Part shown: piece by piece, positions 17,258 through 26,634 of the stretch | Layout of the letters: every line of letters begins with the position of its first letter | Position numbering within the stretch: position 1 is the first letter of the stretch | Source of the DNA: Maribacter dokdonensis DSW-8 | GTDB taxonomy: Bacteria; Bacteroidota; Bacteroidia; Flavobacteriales; Flavobacteriaceae | Direction: 5' to 3' | Length of the DNA: 64,000 nucleotides | Assembly: GCF_001447995.1 (NCBI RefSeq) | Contig: NZ_LDPE01000001.1 | Span: 2,108,001 to 2,172,000 of the forward strand | Notes under the pieces: model-generated | Told to the model about the DNA's origin: nothing | Database searches by the model: none | Seen by the model: only the letters and a program-made list of their open reading frames with translations | Program-made: the position numbers and the translations under genes

Positions 17258-17279
17258 ATTGCTTCGCTTTACTGGCAAT
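17258..17279 (+). repeat. Short palindromic repeat abutting the helicase start codon
   Basis: ATTGC (17258-17262) and GCAAT (17275-17279) flank TTCGCTTTACTG. The right arm contains the first two bases of the helicase ATG (17278). It may be a degenerate dispersed repeat and could form a hairpin near the ribosome entry site. Confidence 0.45.
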
Positions 17280-19749
17280 GGTAAAAAGACAAGAACTCTA
17301 CGATATAGCAGAAAACTGGTTTCAGGAACAAAACTGGAAACCCTTCAAGTTTCAAAAAGATACTTGGAGAGCATTTTTACAAGGTAAGGACGGACTCCTA
17401 AATGCTCCAACCGGTAGTGGCAAAACCTATGCCTTATGGTTTCCCATTGTTTTAAATTACATAAAAAGCAATCCTAATTACAAGACCAAACATAAAAAAG
17501 GGCTAAAAGCTGTTTGGATAACGCCATTACGTGCATTATCGCAAGAAATTAAGCAATCGGCAGAACGTATTACGCAAGACCTGGGCACACAGATGACCGT
17601 GGGTATTCGCTCTGGAGATACTACCACCAAAGAGCGGGCGCAGCAAAAAAAGCAAATGCCCGATCTGCTGATCACCACTCCAGAAAGTCTTCAGTTACTG
17701 CTTGCTACAAAAGGTTATGATAAAATTTTTAAAGACTGCTCGGCAATTGTAGTAGATGAATGGCATGAAATATTGGGCACCAAGCGTGGCGTACAAATGG
17801 AACTTGCCTTATCACGTTTAAAAAATATATCCTCGCAATTAAGAATTTGGGGCATCTCTGCAACCATTGGCAATCTAGAACAGGCAAGAGATGTTTTGTT
17901 GGGCATTGATTCCAAAACGATAGAAAACTCGGTGCTCATAAAAGCCAAACTCAACAAAAAGATCACGGTTAAAAGTATTATTCCCAAAAAAATGGAAACA
18001 TTTCCATGGCGTGGTCATTTAGGTTTACACCTTTTGGAAGATGTTGTCCCCATCATCAATAGTAGCAAAACCACTTTACTCTTCACCAATACCCGTAGCC
18101 AATGTGAAATTTGGTTTCAAAAAATCTTGGAAAAGCACCCAGAATATGCGGGCGAAATGGCAATGCACCATGGCAGCATTAATAAGGAAACACGTGTTTG
18201 GGTTGAAAATGCAATTCGCAATGAACAGTTGAAAGCGGTGGTTTGCACCTCAAGTTTGGATCTTGGAGTAGATTTTGCCCCTGTAGAAACGGTAGTACAG
18301 ATAGGAGGACCCAAAGGTGTTGCCCGTTTTTTACAACGTGCCGGTCGCAGTGGTCATAGTCCCGGTAAGGAAAGTGTCATTTATTTTTTACCCACCCACG
18401 CCATTGAACTTATTGAAGCATCGGCTTTGCAAAAAGCAGTAAAGCTGAATACGGTAGAAGACCGTATACCTTACCTTAACAGCTATGATGTGCTTTTGCA
18501 ATATTTGACCACCTTGGCAATATCTGACGGATTCTACCCTAAAGAAATTTTTCAAGAAGTAAAGCAAACTTTTTGCTACCAAACGTTGACAGAAGACCAA
18601 TGGCAATGGTTATTGAATTTTTTGGTTATGGGCAGTCAAAGCTTGCAAAACTATGATGAATACAAAAAAGTAGAAATTGAGGAGGACGGGAAATTTAAGG
18701 TCAATAACCGTGGTGTTGCCATGCGGCATCGTTTTCAAATAGGCACTATTGTTGGCGATGTAAACTTATCGGTTAAATATCAAAAAGGAGGATATATAGG
18801 GTCTATAGAAGAGTTTTTTGTTTCTAAACTCAACAAAGGCGACGTGTTTACATTTGCCGGTAGAAATCTAGAATTCATCCGAATAAAAGAAATGACGGTG
18901 CAGGTGCGCAATAGCAATAAGAAAACCAACAAAATTTCTAGTTGGATGGGGAGCCGACTCACTCTTTCCGCACAAATGTCAGAGTTATTGAGAAACGAAC
19001 TGTATAGCTCGGGTGAACCAATAAAAAATCAATCTGAAGAAATAAGGGCATTGGCACCACTTTTTGAAAGGCAAAGACGAGATAGTATTGTACCCAAACC
19101 ATCAGAATTTTTAATTGAAACCTTTAAGACCAGAGACGGGTATCACCACCTCTTCTACCCTTTTGAAGGTAGATTTGTTCATGAGGCCATGGGCAGTTTA
19201 TTAGGTTATCGCATAAGTTTATTATCGCCTATTACATTTTCGTTGGCATTCAATGATTATGGTTTTGAACTACTTTCTGACCAACCCATAGACGTACAAC
19301 AGGTGCTGGACAATGACCTGTTCACTACAGATTTTATGCTGGATGATTTGCAAAAAAGTCTGAATGCCACAGAAATGGCTCGCCGAAGATTTAGGGATGT
19401 TGCCATTATAAGTGGTATGGTCTTTACTGGATACCCAAAAAAAGGTATTAAAATGAAGCATCTGCAGAGTAGTTCTCAATTGCTGTTCGATGTGTTTAGA
19501 GATTATGAACCTGATAATTTGTTATTTCAACAAGCCTTTACGGAAACCTTTGAGCACCAATTGGAAGAAGGGAGATTACGATTATCGTTAGAGCGCATTG
19601 CCACGCAAGAAATTGTTTGGAAAGAATGCGCAAAACCTACCCCGTTTTCTTTCCCGCTGATTACCGATCGTATGGGCAGGGAAAAATTGTCCAGCGAAAA
19701 GCTAGCAGACCGTATTAAGAAAATGGCAGCCTTATTGATGAAGAAATAA
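17278..19749 (+). CDS. Ligase-associated DEXH-box (Lhr-like) helicase
   Basis: An 823-residue superfamily 2 helicase. Walker A is APTGSGKTYALWFP near residue 40; motif Ia ITPLRALSQE; the Walker B box VVDEWHEI is a DEWH variant; motif III GISATIG; motif V SSLDLGVDFAPVE; motif VI FLQRAGRSGHSPG. A long Lhr-core C-terminal domain follows (winged helix and beta-barrel region, GYHHLFYPFEGRFVHEAM). This is the Lhr-Core type helicase that travels with the ligase, MBL exonuclease and PdeM, and presumably remodels branched or damaged DNA for the ligase. The usual close spacing to the ligase is broken by the 409-bp GIY-YIG segment. Confidence 0.92.
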   Translation: MVKRQELYDIAENWFQEQNWKPFKFQKDTWRAFLQGKDGLLNAPTGSGKTYALWFPIVLNYIKSNPNYKTKHKKGLKAVWITPLRALSQEIKQSAERITQDLGTQMTVGIRSGDTTTKERAQQKKQMPDLLITTPESLQLLLATKGYDKIFKDCSAIVVDEWHEILGTKRGVQMELALSRLKNISSQLRIWGISATIGNLEQARDVLLGIDSKTIENSVLIKAKLNKKITVKSIIPKKMETFPWRGHLGLHLLEDVVPIINSSKTTLLFTNTRSQCEIWFQKILEKHPEYAGEMAMHHGSINKETRVWVENAIRNEQLKAVVCTSSLDLGVDFAPVETVVQIGGPKGVARFLQRAGRSGHSPGKESVIYFLPTHAIELIEASALQKAVKLNTVEDRIPYLNSYDVLLQYLTTLAISDGFYPKEIFQEVKQTFCYQTLTEDQWQWLLNFLVMGSQSLQNYDEYKKVEIEEDGKFKVNNRGVAMRHRFQIGTIVGDVNLSVKYQKGGYIGSIEEFFVSKLNKGDVFTFAGRNLEFIRIKEMTVQVRNSNKKTNKISSWMGSRLTLSAQMSELLRNELYSSGEPIKNQSEEIRALAPLFERQRRDSIVPKPSEFLIETFKTRDGYHHLFYPFEGRFVHEAMGSLLGYRISLLSPITFSLAFNDYGFELLSDQPIDVQQVLDNDLFTTDFMLDDLQKSLNATEMARRRFRDVAIISGMVFTGYPKKGIKMKHLQSSSQLLFDVFRDYEPDNLLFQQAFTETFEHQLEEGRLRLSLERIATQEIVWKECAKPTPFSFPLITDRMGREKLSSEKLADRIKKMAALLMKK

Positions 19750-19757
19750 AGAACCTT

Positions 19758-19780
19758 GCCCCCTAACCCCCAAAAGGGGG
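19758..19780 (+). repeat. C/G-rich hairpin between the helicase and pdeM genes
   Basis: CCCCC (19767-19771), AAAA loop, GGGGG (19776-19780), preceded by GCCCCCTAA. No T-run follows, so it does not look like a classical terminator. It resembles the CCCCCTAACCCCC-type dispersed intergenic repeat seen in many Bacteroidota. Confidence 0.5.
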
Positions 19781-19828
19781 AATTGCTATTCTTGAAATCA
19801 AAATAAATTATTTATCCGGACTTTCTTG

Positions 19829-19836
19829 TAATTTTG
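19829..19836 (+). promoter_or_regulatory. Putative -7 element for pdeM (TAATTTTG)
   Basis: TAATTTTG fits TAnnTTTG and ends 5 nt before the ATG at 19842, suggesting pdeM can be transcribed on its own with a very short or absent leader. Confidence 0.4.
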
Positions 19837-19841
19837 TCTTA

Positions 19842-20513
19842 ATGACCCATTCTATTACCCTACATGATCAAATTTTTGAAATGCATTTTTCTGGCGCATT
19901 ATTTTGGGAAAAGCATTCCATACTTTTAATTAGTGATGTGCATTTGGGTAAGGTTTCCCATTTTAGAAAATATGGCGCTGCGGTACCACAACAAGCCGTA
20001 CAGCAAAATTTTGATGCGTTAACAGCGGTTGTTGAACATTTTAAACCAAAATCCATCCTTTTTTTGGGCGATTTGTTTCATTCTGCCATAAATATAGAAT
20101 GGTCACTTTTTGAGCAATGGGTGCAAACTACATCTCAAGAAATTATATTGGTAAGCGGCAATCACGATATCATTTCTCCGCTGAAATATGAAGCGCTAAA
20201 TATTAAGGTAATTCCAGAATTAACGCTTGATTCTTTTCTACTTACACATCATCCAGAGGAGCGCGATGGTTTCTTCAATTTTTCAGGGCATATTCACCCT
20301 GCTATTAAATTGAGTGGATTAGGTAGGCAATCGGTACGTTTACCTTGCTTCTACAAAACGGAACACCAAATGATATTACCTGCTTTTGGAGAATTTACGG
20401 GCACTTATACCCTAGAACCTTGTGAGGGCTGTGAAGTCTATGCCCTTTTGGGTGATGCCGTATTACCCGTACCTATAAAAGAGGTGAAAAAAAGGCGGTT
20501 TAAACGAAAATAG
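19842..20513 (+). CDS. pdeM: Ligase-associated DNA damage response metallophosphoesterase PdeM
   Basis: A 223-residue calcineurin-like phosphoesterase. Metal motifs in order: ISDVHLGKVSHFRK (D-x-H), LFLGDLFHS (GD), VSGNHD (GNHD), LTHHPEE and FSGHIHPAI (GHxH). This is the small phosphoesterase that always accompanies the ligase, exonuclease and Lhr-like helicase of this repair cluster. Biochemically the family has phosphodiesterase/nuclease-type activity; its exact substrate in the pathway is not settled. It is the fourth and last gene of the cluster. Confidence 0.92.
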   Translation: MTHSITLHDQIFEMHFSGALFWEKHSILLISDVHLGKVSHFRKYGAAVPQQAVQQNFDALTAVVEHFKPKSILFLGDLFHSAINIEWSLFEQWVQTTSQEIILVSGNHDIISPLKYEALNIKVIPELTLDSFLLTHHPEERDGFFNFSGHIHPAIKLSGLGRQSVRLPCFYKTEHQMILPAFGEFTGTYTLEPCEGCEVYALLGDAVLPVPIKEVKKRRFKRK

Positions 20514-20571
20514 TCCATTTAATACGCTAAAGGGCATACCTTTATAAAATATCTACCATAATTTTATAGGG

Positions 20572-21375
20572 ATGAAAAAAAAGTTATCCATACTTAATTT
20601 GGTATCTGTTGTTTTGGTAATTGCCGTGAATTATATTTCACAAGCCTTTTCACTTAACGACACCACTATAGGTGAAATGAGTAGGCGTTATAACAACTTA
20701 TTTACCCCTGCCGGATATGCTTTTGCCATATGGGGCATTATATTTCTAGGCTTATTGGGCTATGGTATTTTTCAGGTAAAGAGAGCCTTCTACAGTACCA
20801 AGAATAGTAATTTTATAGAACAGACTGGGTATTGGTTCTTTATAGCCAATATATTGAACTGTTGTTGGGTGTTTGCCTTTATGTACAATTACACAGGATT
20901 TTCAGTTATTATCATGCTCGGGATATTACTGTCACTGATAAAAATTATTCTTAATACAAATATGGAACGTTGGGACGCCCCGATTTCCACAATAGCTTTT
21001 GTTTGGTGGCCTGTATGTTTTTATAGTGGATGGATTTCTGTAGCCACCATAGCCAACATTGCGGCATATTTGAGTAAACTAGATTGGAACGGGGGCATAC
21101 TTTCTGAACAAGCCTGGACGATCAATATGATTGTAGCGGCTACGACCATTAATCTATTGATGATTTGGAAAAGAAATATGCGAGAATTTGCCCTGGTAGG
21201 CATTTGGGCATTATTTGCCATTTTTATAAGACACAACCGGTCCAATATGTACATTGCCTATGCAGCTATTACAGGAGTTATTATACTTTTTGTTGCAATT
21301 ACGATCCATGCCATGAAAAATCATGAGACCAACCCATTTAAAAAACTGAAAGAAAGATTGAGAGATAAGAATTAA
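20572..21375 (+). CDS. Tryptophan-rich multi-pass membrane protein (TspO/MBR-related)
   Basis: A 267-residue integral membrane protein with about seven hydrophobic spans and a short basic cytosolic tail (KLKERLRDKN). The segment NLFTPAGYAFAIWGIIFLGLLGYG is characteristic of the tryptophan-rich sensory protein family of Bacteroidota, distantly related to TspO. Many Trp residues lie at membrane borders (WERWD, WWPVCFYSGW). TspO proteins bind porphyrins or sterol-like ligands; no ligand is known for this subgroup. It ends convergently with a FAD oxidoreductase (4-nt overlap). Confidence 0.75.
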   Translation: MKKKLSILNLVSVVLVIAVNYISQAFSLNDTTIGEMSRRYNNLFTPAGYAFAIWGIIFLGLLGYGIFQVKRAFYSTKNSNFIEQTGYWFFIANILNCCWVFAFMYNYTGFSVIIMLGILLSLIKIILNTNMERWDAPISTIAFVWWPVCFYSGWISVATIANIAAYLSKLDWNGGILSEQAWTINMIVAATTINLLMIWKRNMREFALVGIWALFAIFIRHNRSNMYIAYAAITGVIILFVAITIHAMKNHETNPFKKLKERLRDKN

Positions 21376-22721
21376 ACCATACTCTTAATATCATTTACCC
21401 ACGAAGGATAGGTAAAAATAGTCGACTTAATATCCCTATCTGTCATCTTATTATTTATAGCCATAGTAAAAATGTTTATGGTCTCACCAGCATTAGGACC
21501 AATTAAGTGAGCCCCAACAATTTCTCTTGTTCTTTCGTTTAAAATTACCTTGTACGCATACAACGGTGCATTTATACGCTTGGCATTGAACCAATCTGTA
21601 GACACCTCATAATTAACAATGATATTTTTATATCTAGTACGGGCTTCTTCTTCAGAATAACCAACAGTAGCCAAATTTGGTAAGGTAAAAACTACAGAAG
21701 GTACTACTGGTACTTCCAATTCTTTTTTATTTCCATTGATAATATTCTCTGCAACTACATAACCTTGTCTTCCAGAAAGAGGGGTCAAAGGCAAATTCTT
21801 GTCAGACACATCTCCGCAGGCATAAACATTGACATTGCTCTTACTTTGCAAAAAGTCATTGGTAACTACTCCGCTATCTGTAAAATCAACATTACCATTA
21901 TCCAAATCTAGCTCAGCCAATGCCGGTACACGACCTGCAGTATTAAAAACCATATGGGCTTCAATAGTTTTTATACCACCTTTGACCTCATAGCTTAAAA
22001 TATGTTTCTTTCGTTTCTTTTTAAGTGAAGTTGGTTTCGCCTCAAAAATGAAAGTAATACCTAAAGATTCAGAATACTTTTTCAGTGCTTTCACCAAGTC
22101 CGGATCAAATGCATGTAATGGTCGTTTACCAGTATCTACAACAGTGACCTTTGCTCCTGCGCGTGCGGCCATATGGGCAAACTCCATCCCAATGTAACCA
22201 CCACCGACAAAAACAATATGCTCTGGCAATTTTTTAAGGTTCAGAAAATCATCACTATTCTTAAAATGTTTTGAGCCCTTAATTTCTATTTTTCTAGGTA
22301 CTTGCCCTGTAGCAATCACAATTTTTTGGGCACTTATTTTTTTACCCTCCACCAGTAACGTTCGCTCATCAATAAACTTTGGAGATTGGTGAAAGAGATG
22401 AATGCCTTTCTCTTTTAAAACCCGCTCTGTAGCAACAGGCACGTTAACGGTGAAATTACGTTTATACTTTTGCAACTTGCCCCAGTTAATCCTAGGTGTT
22501 TTGGCAACGCCTTTCCCCTTCAAATTTTTACTAAGTTCATAAGCCTCCATTGCCCCCAATAATATTTTTTTGGGATCACAACCTCTGTTTGCACAGGTAC
22601 CTCCAAACTCACGGTTATCGGCTACAGCAACTTTCAAACCAGCCTCTACGCATGATTTTGCCACAGTTTGCCCGGCGATACCACTTCCTATTACAAAAAC
22701 ATCAAATGCAATCTCTTCCAT
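21372..22721 (-). CDS. FAD-dependent pyridine nucleotide-disulfide oxidoreductase lacking the usual C-terminal His-Glu pair
   Basis: A 449-residue class I flavoprotein disulfide reductase-like protein. FAD-binding VIGSGIAGQTVA is near residue 10, the redox-active disulfide GGTCANRGCDPKK near 40-52, NAD(P)H-binding VFVGGGYIGMEFA near 170, and the second FAD motif ACGDV near 300. The dimer interface is intact (GAHLIGPNAGETINIF). However, where dihydrolipoamide or glutathione reductases have HPTxxE, this protein has YPSWVND, so the acid-base His is missing. It is probably a reductase for a non-classical acceptor. No lipoyl-enzyme genes lie nearby. Confidence 0.85.
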   Translation of the reverse strand: MEEIAFDVFVIGSGIAGQTVAKSCVEAGLKVAVADNREFGGTCANRGCDPKKILLGAMEAYELSKNLKGKGVAKTPRINWGKLQKYKRNFTVNVPVATERVLKEKGIHLFHQSPKFIDERTLLVEGKKISAQKIVIATGQVPRKIEIKGSKHFKNSDDFLNLKKLPEHIVFVGGGYIGMEFAHMAARAGAKVTVVDTGKRPLHAFDPDLVKALKKYSESLGITFIFEAKPTSLKKKRKKHILSYEVKGGIKTIEAHMVFNTAGRVPALAELDLDNGNVDFTDSGVVTNDFLQSKSNVNVYACGDVSDKNLPLTPLSGRQGYVVAENIINGNKKELEVPVVPSVVFTLPNLATVGYSEEEARTRYKNIIVNYEVSTDWFNAKRINAPLYAYKVILNERTREIVGAHLIGPNAGETINIFTMAINNKMTDRDIKSTIFTYPSWVNDIKSMV

Positions 22722-22822
22722 AAACCTTACTTTATTAGCTTCACCACAATTTCCAACTTTTTAAGGGTAATGCGTAGCCCATATGTGATAATAATGAGTG
22801 GTATCCATTAATTAGGTATACG

Positions 22823-22830
22823 TATATTTG
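22823..22830 (+). promoter_or_regulatory. -7 promoter element for mfd (TATATTTG)
   Basis: A perfect TAnnTTTG. Its last three bases are the in-frame TTG at 22828 that a longest-ORF rule would pick as the mfd start. If the promoter is real, that codon is not transcribed and translation must begin at TTG 22846. Confidence 0.5.
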
Positions 22831-22845
22831 CAAAAATTTAAACTG

Positions 22846-25800
22846 TTGAGTCATTCTTCTATCCAACAACGGTATGCCCAGTCTCCCCAAATAGGGAAAC
22901 TGCAAAACGCTATTGCCGAATCTGAACAATCAGGAACAAAAAATATTCAACTGAAAGGTCTTGTAGGGTCATCGTTATCCTTTGTACTTTCTAGTATTTT
23001 CGAATCTGAAGACCGACCGTTTTTGGCGATATTCAATGATAAAGAAGAGGCGGCCTACTACCTTAACGATCTAGAACGGTTAATTGGTGAAGACCATGTG
23101 CTATTCTACCCGGGCAGCTATAGAAGACCTTATCAAATTGAAGAAACAGACAATGCCAATGTGCTTTTACGGGCAGAGGTATTGAACAGAATAAATTCCA
23201 GAAAAAAACCTGCGGTAATTGTCACCTACCCAGATGCGCTGTTCGAAAAAGTGGTCACCAGAAAAGAATTGGACAAGAATACCCTAAAAATGAAGTTAGG
23301 GGATACGCTTTCTTTAGACTTTTTAAATGAAATACTTTTTGAGTATAAGTTTAAACGCGTAGATTTCATAACAGAACCTGGTGAGTTTTCAGTTAGGGGC
23401 GGTATTGTAGATGTCTATTCGTTTTCTAACGATGAACCCTATAGAATTGAATTTTTTGGAGATGAAATAGACAGCATACGTACTTTCGATGTAGAGTCGC
23501 AGCTTTCAAAAGAGAAGATAAAATCAATTACCATAGTGCCAAATATGGCGGATAAGTTTTTGGTTGAAAAACGCCAAAGCTTTTTAACCTATGTTGCCTC
23601 TAAAACATTGGTATTTGCTAAAAACACCGATTTATTATATGACAGATTAGATGATTTCTTCGGCAAAGCAAAGGAAGCATTTACAAAACTCTCAAAAGAT
23701 ATAAAACATGCCGAGCCCGAAGAACTTTTTATGGGAGGCAATGAATTTAGGGAGCAACTTTCCGGTTTTACGGTTTTAAGTCAAGATGCCCATAAAGATG
23801 CGCCCAATCTTGTTGAATTTCACTCAAAACCTCAACCATCTTTCAATAAAAAGTTCGATTTATTAATCGAAAACTTAAATGGTTATAAAGACAAAGAATA
23901 CACCAATTTTATATTCTGTGCCAGTGAACAGCAGGCAAAACGTTTTCATGACATTTTTGAAGAAGTAAACCAACAGGTTCATTACCAAACCATTGTTTCT
24001 CCCCTTTTTCAAGGCTTTATAGATGACGACCAAAAACTGGTTTGCTATACTGACCATCAAATATTTGAACGTTACCATAAATTCCACTTAAAGAACGGTT
24101 ATGCCAAAAAACAGGCCATAACGTTAAAAGAGCTGAACAAGCTTGAAATTGGTGATTATGTAACCCATATTGACCACGGAATTGGAAAATTCGGCGGATT
24201 ACAAAAAATAGATGTTGAAGGTAAAAAGCAAGAAGCCATTAAATTAATGTACGGCGAACGAGATATTTTATACGTAAGCATACATTCTTTACATAAAATA
24301 TCCAAGTTCAACGGTAAGGATGGTGCTCCGCCAAAAATTTACAAACTTGGTTCTGGTGCTTGGAAAAAAATAAAGGATAAGACAAAATCCAGGGTCAAGA
24401 AAATTGCCTTCAACCTTATTAAGGTCTATGCAAAAAGAAGATTGGAAAAAGGGTTCCAATATAATCCAGACAGTTATTTACAGAATGAACTAGAAGCTTC
24501 GTTCATCTACGAAGACACGCCCGATCAAAGTTCAGCTACCGAAGACGTAAAGCGCGATATGGAAAGTGAACGCCCTATGGACCGTTTAATATGTGGCGAT
24601 GTAGGTTTCGGTAAAACCGAGGTAGCCATAAGGGCCGCGTTCAAAGCAGTGGATAATGGCAAGCAAGTTGCTGTTTTGGTACCAACTACTATTTTGGCTT
24701 TTCAACATCACAGAACTTTTTCCGAACGTTTAAAAGATATGCCGGTAACCGTAGATTATTTAAATAGGTTTAGAACGGCAAAAGAGAAAAAAGAGACCAT
24801 TCAACGTTTAGGTGAGGGCAAAGTAGATATTATTATTGGTACGCATCAACTGGTCAACAAAAATGTCCAATTCAAAGATTTGGGACTTTTAATTGTAGAT
24901 GAAGAACAAAAATTTGGGGTTGCCGTAAAAGACAAATTAAAATCAATTAAAGAAAATGTAGATGTTTTAACGTTGACGGCTACTCCAATACCAAGAACAC
25001 TTCAGTTTAGTTTGATGGCAGCCAGAGATTTATCTACCATAACCACAGCACCACCAAATAGATACCCTATTGAAAGTCAGGTAATTCGTTTTAACGAAGA
25101 AACTATTAGGGATGCGGTAAGCTATGAGATTGAAAGAGGTGGACAAGTCTTCTTTATCCACAACCGTATTGAAAACATAAAAGAAGTGGCCGGTATGATC
25201 CAGAGATTGGTACCCGATGCAAAAGTAGGTATTGGCCACGGTCAAATGGACGGTAAAAAACTAGAGGCGTTAATGCTTGGTTTTATGAACAGTGAATTTG
25301 ACGTTCTGGTTTCAACAACAATTGTGGAAAGCGGTTTAGATGTAACCAATGCCAATACAATTTTCATTAACAACGCCAATAACTTTGGTTTAAGTGATTT
25401 ACACCAAATGCGTGGTAGAGTTGGTCGTGGTAATAAAAAGGCATTCTGCTATTTTATTACTCCGCCGTACGAAGTAATGACAACCGATGCCCGCAAACGA
25501 ATTGAGGCTTTAGAACAATTTACAGAACTGGGCAGTGGTTTTAACATTGCCATGAAAGATTTGGAGATTAGAGGCGCGGGAGACCTATTAGGTGGTGAGC
25601 AAAGCGGATTTATCAATGAAATTGGTTTTGAAACCTATCAAAAAATTCTTGCCGAAGCCATTGAAGAATTAAAAGAAAATGAATTTAAAGACCTTTATGA
25701 TGAAGTTGAAGGCAAGCAAGAAAAGATATTTGTAAAAGAAACACAGATAGATTCTGATTTTGAATTACTCTTCCCGGATGACTACATCAATAATATAACA

Positions 25801-26214
25801 GAAAGACTAACGTTATATACAGAACTGAATCAAGTAAAGGATGAGGAAGCCCTTCAAAAATTTGAAGCACAGCTTGTAGACCGTTTTGGCGAATTGCCCG
25901 ATGAAGCTCAAGATTTACTGAATTCAGTACGTATAAAATGGATTGCTAACAGCATTGGTTTAGAGAAAATTGTAATGAAACAAGGTAAAATGATCGGTTA
26001 TTTTATAAGTGACCAACAATCGGCCTTTTATCAAACTTCAACATTTACCAAAGTATTACAATATGTACAATCACATGCTCAGCAATGCAAGATCAAAGAA
26101 AAACAGACCCGTAACGGTCTAAGACTTTTATTGGTTTTTGATAGTATAAGATCAATTGACAGAGCTTATTTAGCATTAAGACCCTTTGAAAGTAAAGAAA
26201 AAACAACAGTATAA
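22846..26214 (+). CDS. mfd: Transcription-repair coupling factor Mfd
   Basis: About 1122 residues. N-terminal UvrB-homology region (EFSVRGGIVDVYSFS), RNA polymerase interaction domain (KLEIGDYVTHIDHGIGKFGG), RecG-like translocase with Walker A CGDVGFGKTEVA, DEEQ box VDEEQKFG, LTATPIPRTLQ and QMRGRVGRG, then the C-terminal TRCF domain (FPDDYINNITERLTLYTEL). It displaces stalled RNA polymerase and recruits UvrA. No ATG is available near the N terminus. TTG 22846 (LSHSSIQQRYAQSPQ) is preferred to TTG 22828 because the latter lies in a promoter-like box. A TerB-like gene starts on the base after its stop. Confidence 0.95.
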   Translation: MSHSSIQQRYAQSPQIGKLQNAIAESEQSGTKNIQLKGLVGSSLSFVLSSIFESEDRPFLAIFNDKEEAAYYLNDLERLIGEDHVLFYPGSYRRPYQIEETDNANVLLRAEVLNRINSRKKPAVIVTYPDALFEKVVTRKELDKNTLKMKLGDTLSLDFLNEILFEYKFKRVDFITEPGEFSVRGGIVDVYSFSNDEPYRIEFFGDEIDSIRTFDVESQLSKEKIKSITIVPNMADKFLVEKRQSFLTYVASKTLVFAKNTDLLYDRLDDFFGKAKEAFTKLSKDIKHAEPEELFMGGNEFREQLSGFTVLSQDAHKDAPNLVEFHSKPQPSFNKKFDLLIENLNGYKDKEYTNFIFCASEQQAKRFHDIFEEVNQQVHYQTIVSPLFQGFIDDDQKLVCYTDHQIFERYHKFHLKNGYAKKQAITLKELNKLEIGDYVTHIDHGIGKFGGLQKIDVEGKKQEAIKLMYGERDILYVSIHSLHKISKFNGKDGAPPKIYKLGSGAWKKIKDKTKSRVKKIAFNLIKVYAKRRLEKGFQYNPDSYLQNELEASFIYEDTPDQSSATEDVKRDMESERPMDRLICGDVGFGKTEVAIRAAFKAVDNGKQVAVLVPTTILAFQHHRTFSERLKDMPVTVDYLNRFRTAKEKKETIQRLGEGKVDIIIGTHQLVNKNVQFKDLGLLIVDEEQKFGVAVKDKLKSIKENVDVLTLTATPIPRTLQFSLMAARDLSTITTAPPNRYPIESQVIRFNEETIRDAVSYEIERGGQVFFIHNRIENIKEVAGMIQRLVPDAKVGIGHGQMDGKKLEALMLGFMNSEFDVLVSTTIVESGLDVTNANTIFINNANNFGLSDLHQMRGRVGRGNKKAFCYFITPPYEVMTTDARKRIEALEQFTELGSGFNIAMKDLEIRGAGDLLGGEQSGFINEIGFETYQKILAEAIEELKENEFKDLYDEVEGKQEKIFVKETQIDSDFELLFPDDYINNITERLTLYTELNQVKDEEALQKFEAQLVDRFGELPDEAQDLLNSVRIKWIANSIGLEKIVMKQGKMIGYFISDQQSAFYQTSTFTKVLQYVQSHAQQCKIKEKQTRNGLRLLLVFDSIRSIDRAYLALRPFESKEKTTV

Positions 26215-26541
26215 ATGGAATTTGACATCTCAGAAAAATTGGCGATCGTCCATCTTATAGACTCTGTAATCGTTGCAGACGGTAAAGTACATGAAGGTGA
26301 AATTAATGCCCTTAGCAAATTTATGCCCATTATTGATTTTGATAGTAATTTCTTAATTCAGGCACGTACCATAGACATTGATCAAAGTGTACTTATTCTA
26401 AAGGAAATGACTGAAGATAAAAAAAGTAAACTGGCAGAAATCTTAGAAGAAGTCGCTATTTCAGATGGCTATGTGCATGAAAAGGAAAGTGATGTAATAC
26501 GTCATGTATTTTCAGAGATAGGCGTTTCTAAAAAAGCTTAA
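26215..26541 (+). CDS. Small TerB-like protein A, directly after mfd
   Basis: A 108-residue helical protein. It carries two acidic boxes typical of the TerB fold: DSVIVADGKVHEGEINAL near residues 16-33 and EEVAISDGYVHEKESDVI near 80-97. Its ATG immediately follows the mfd stop codon, so it is co-transcribed. It is clearly paralogous to the genes at 29083 and 29426 (shared layout xxDG.vH..E and DEVAxSDGxxHxKE). The function is unknown; no tellurite cluster is present. Confidence 0.75.
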   Translation: MEFDISEKLAIVHLIDSVIVADGKVHEGEINALSKFMPIIDFDSNFLIQARTIDIDQSVLILKEMTEDKKSKLAEILEEVAISDGYVHEKESDVIRHVFSEIGVSKKA

Positions 26542-26634
26542 TTATATCCTGTTACAATAATTGTGTTGACTCTATATTAATTTATTATCCGTAGCAACTT
26601 ATGTATCTTAACGGTAGAATTTAAATAAACCGTT

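Noticed and set aside
19758..19780. Terminator after the helicase gene
   Set aside because: A stable C5/G5 hairpin but no T-run follows; recorded as a dispersed-type repeat instead.
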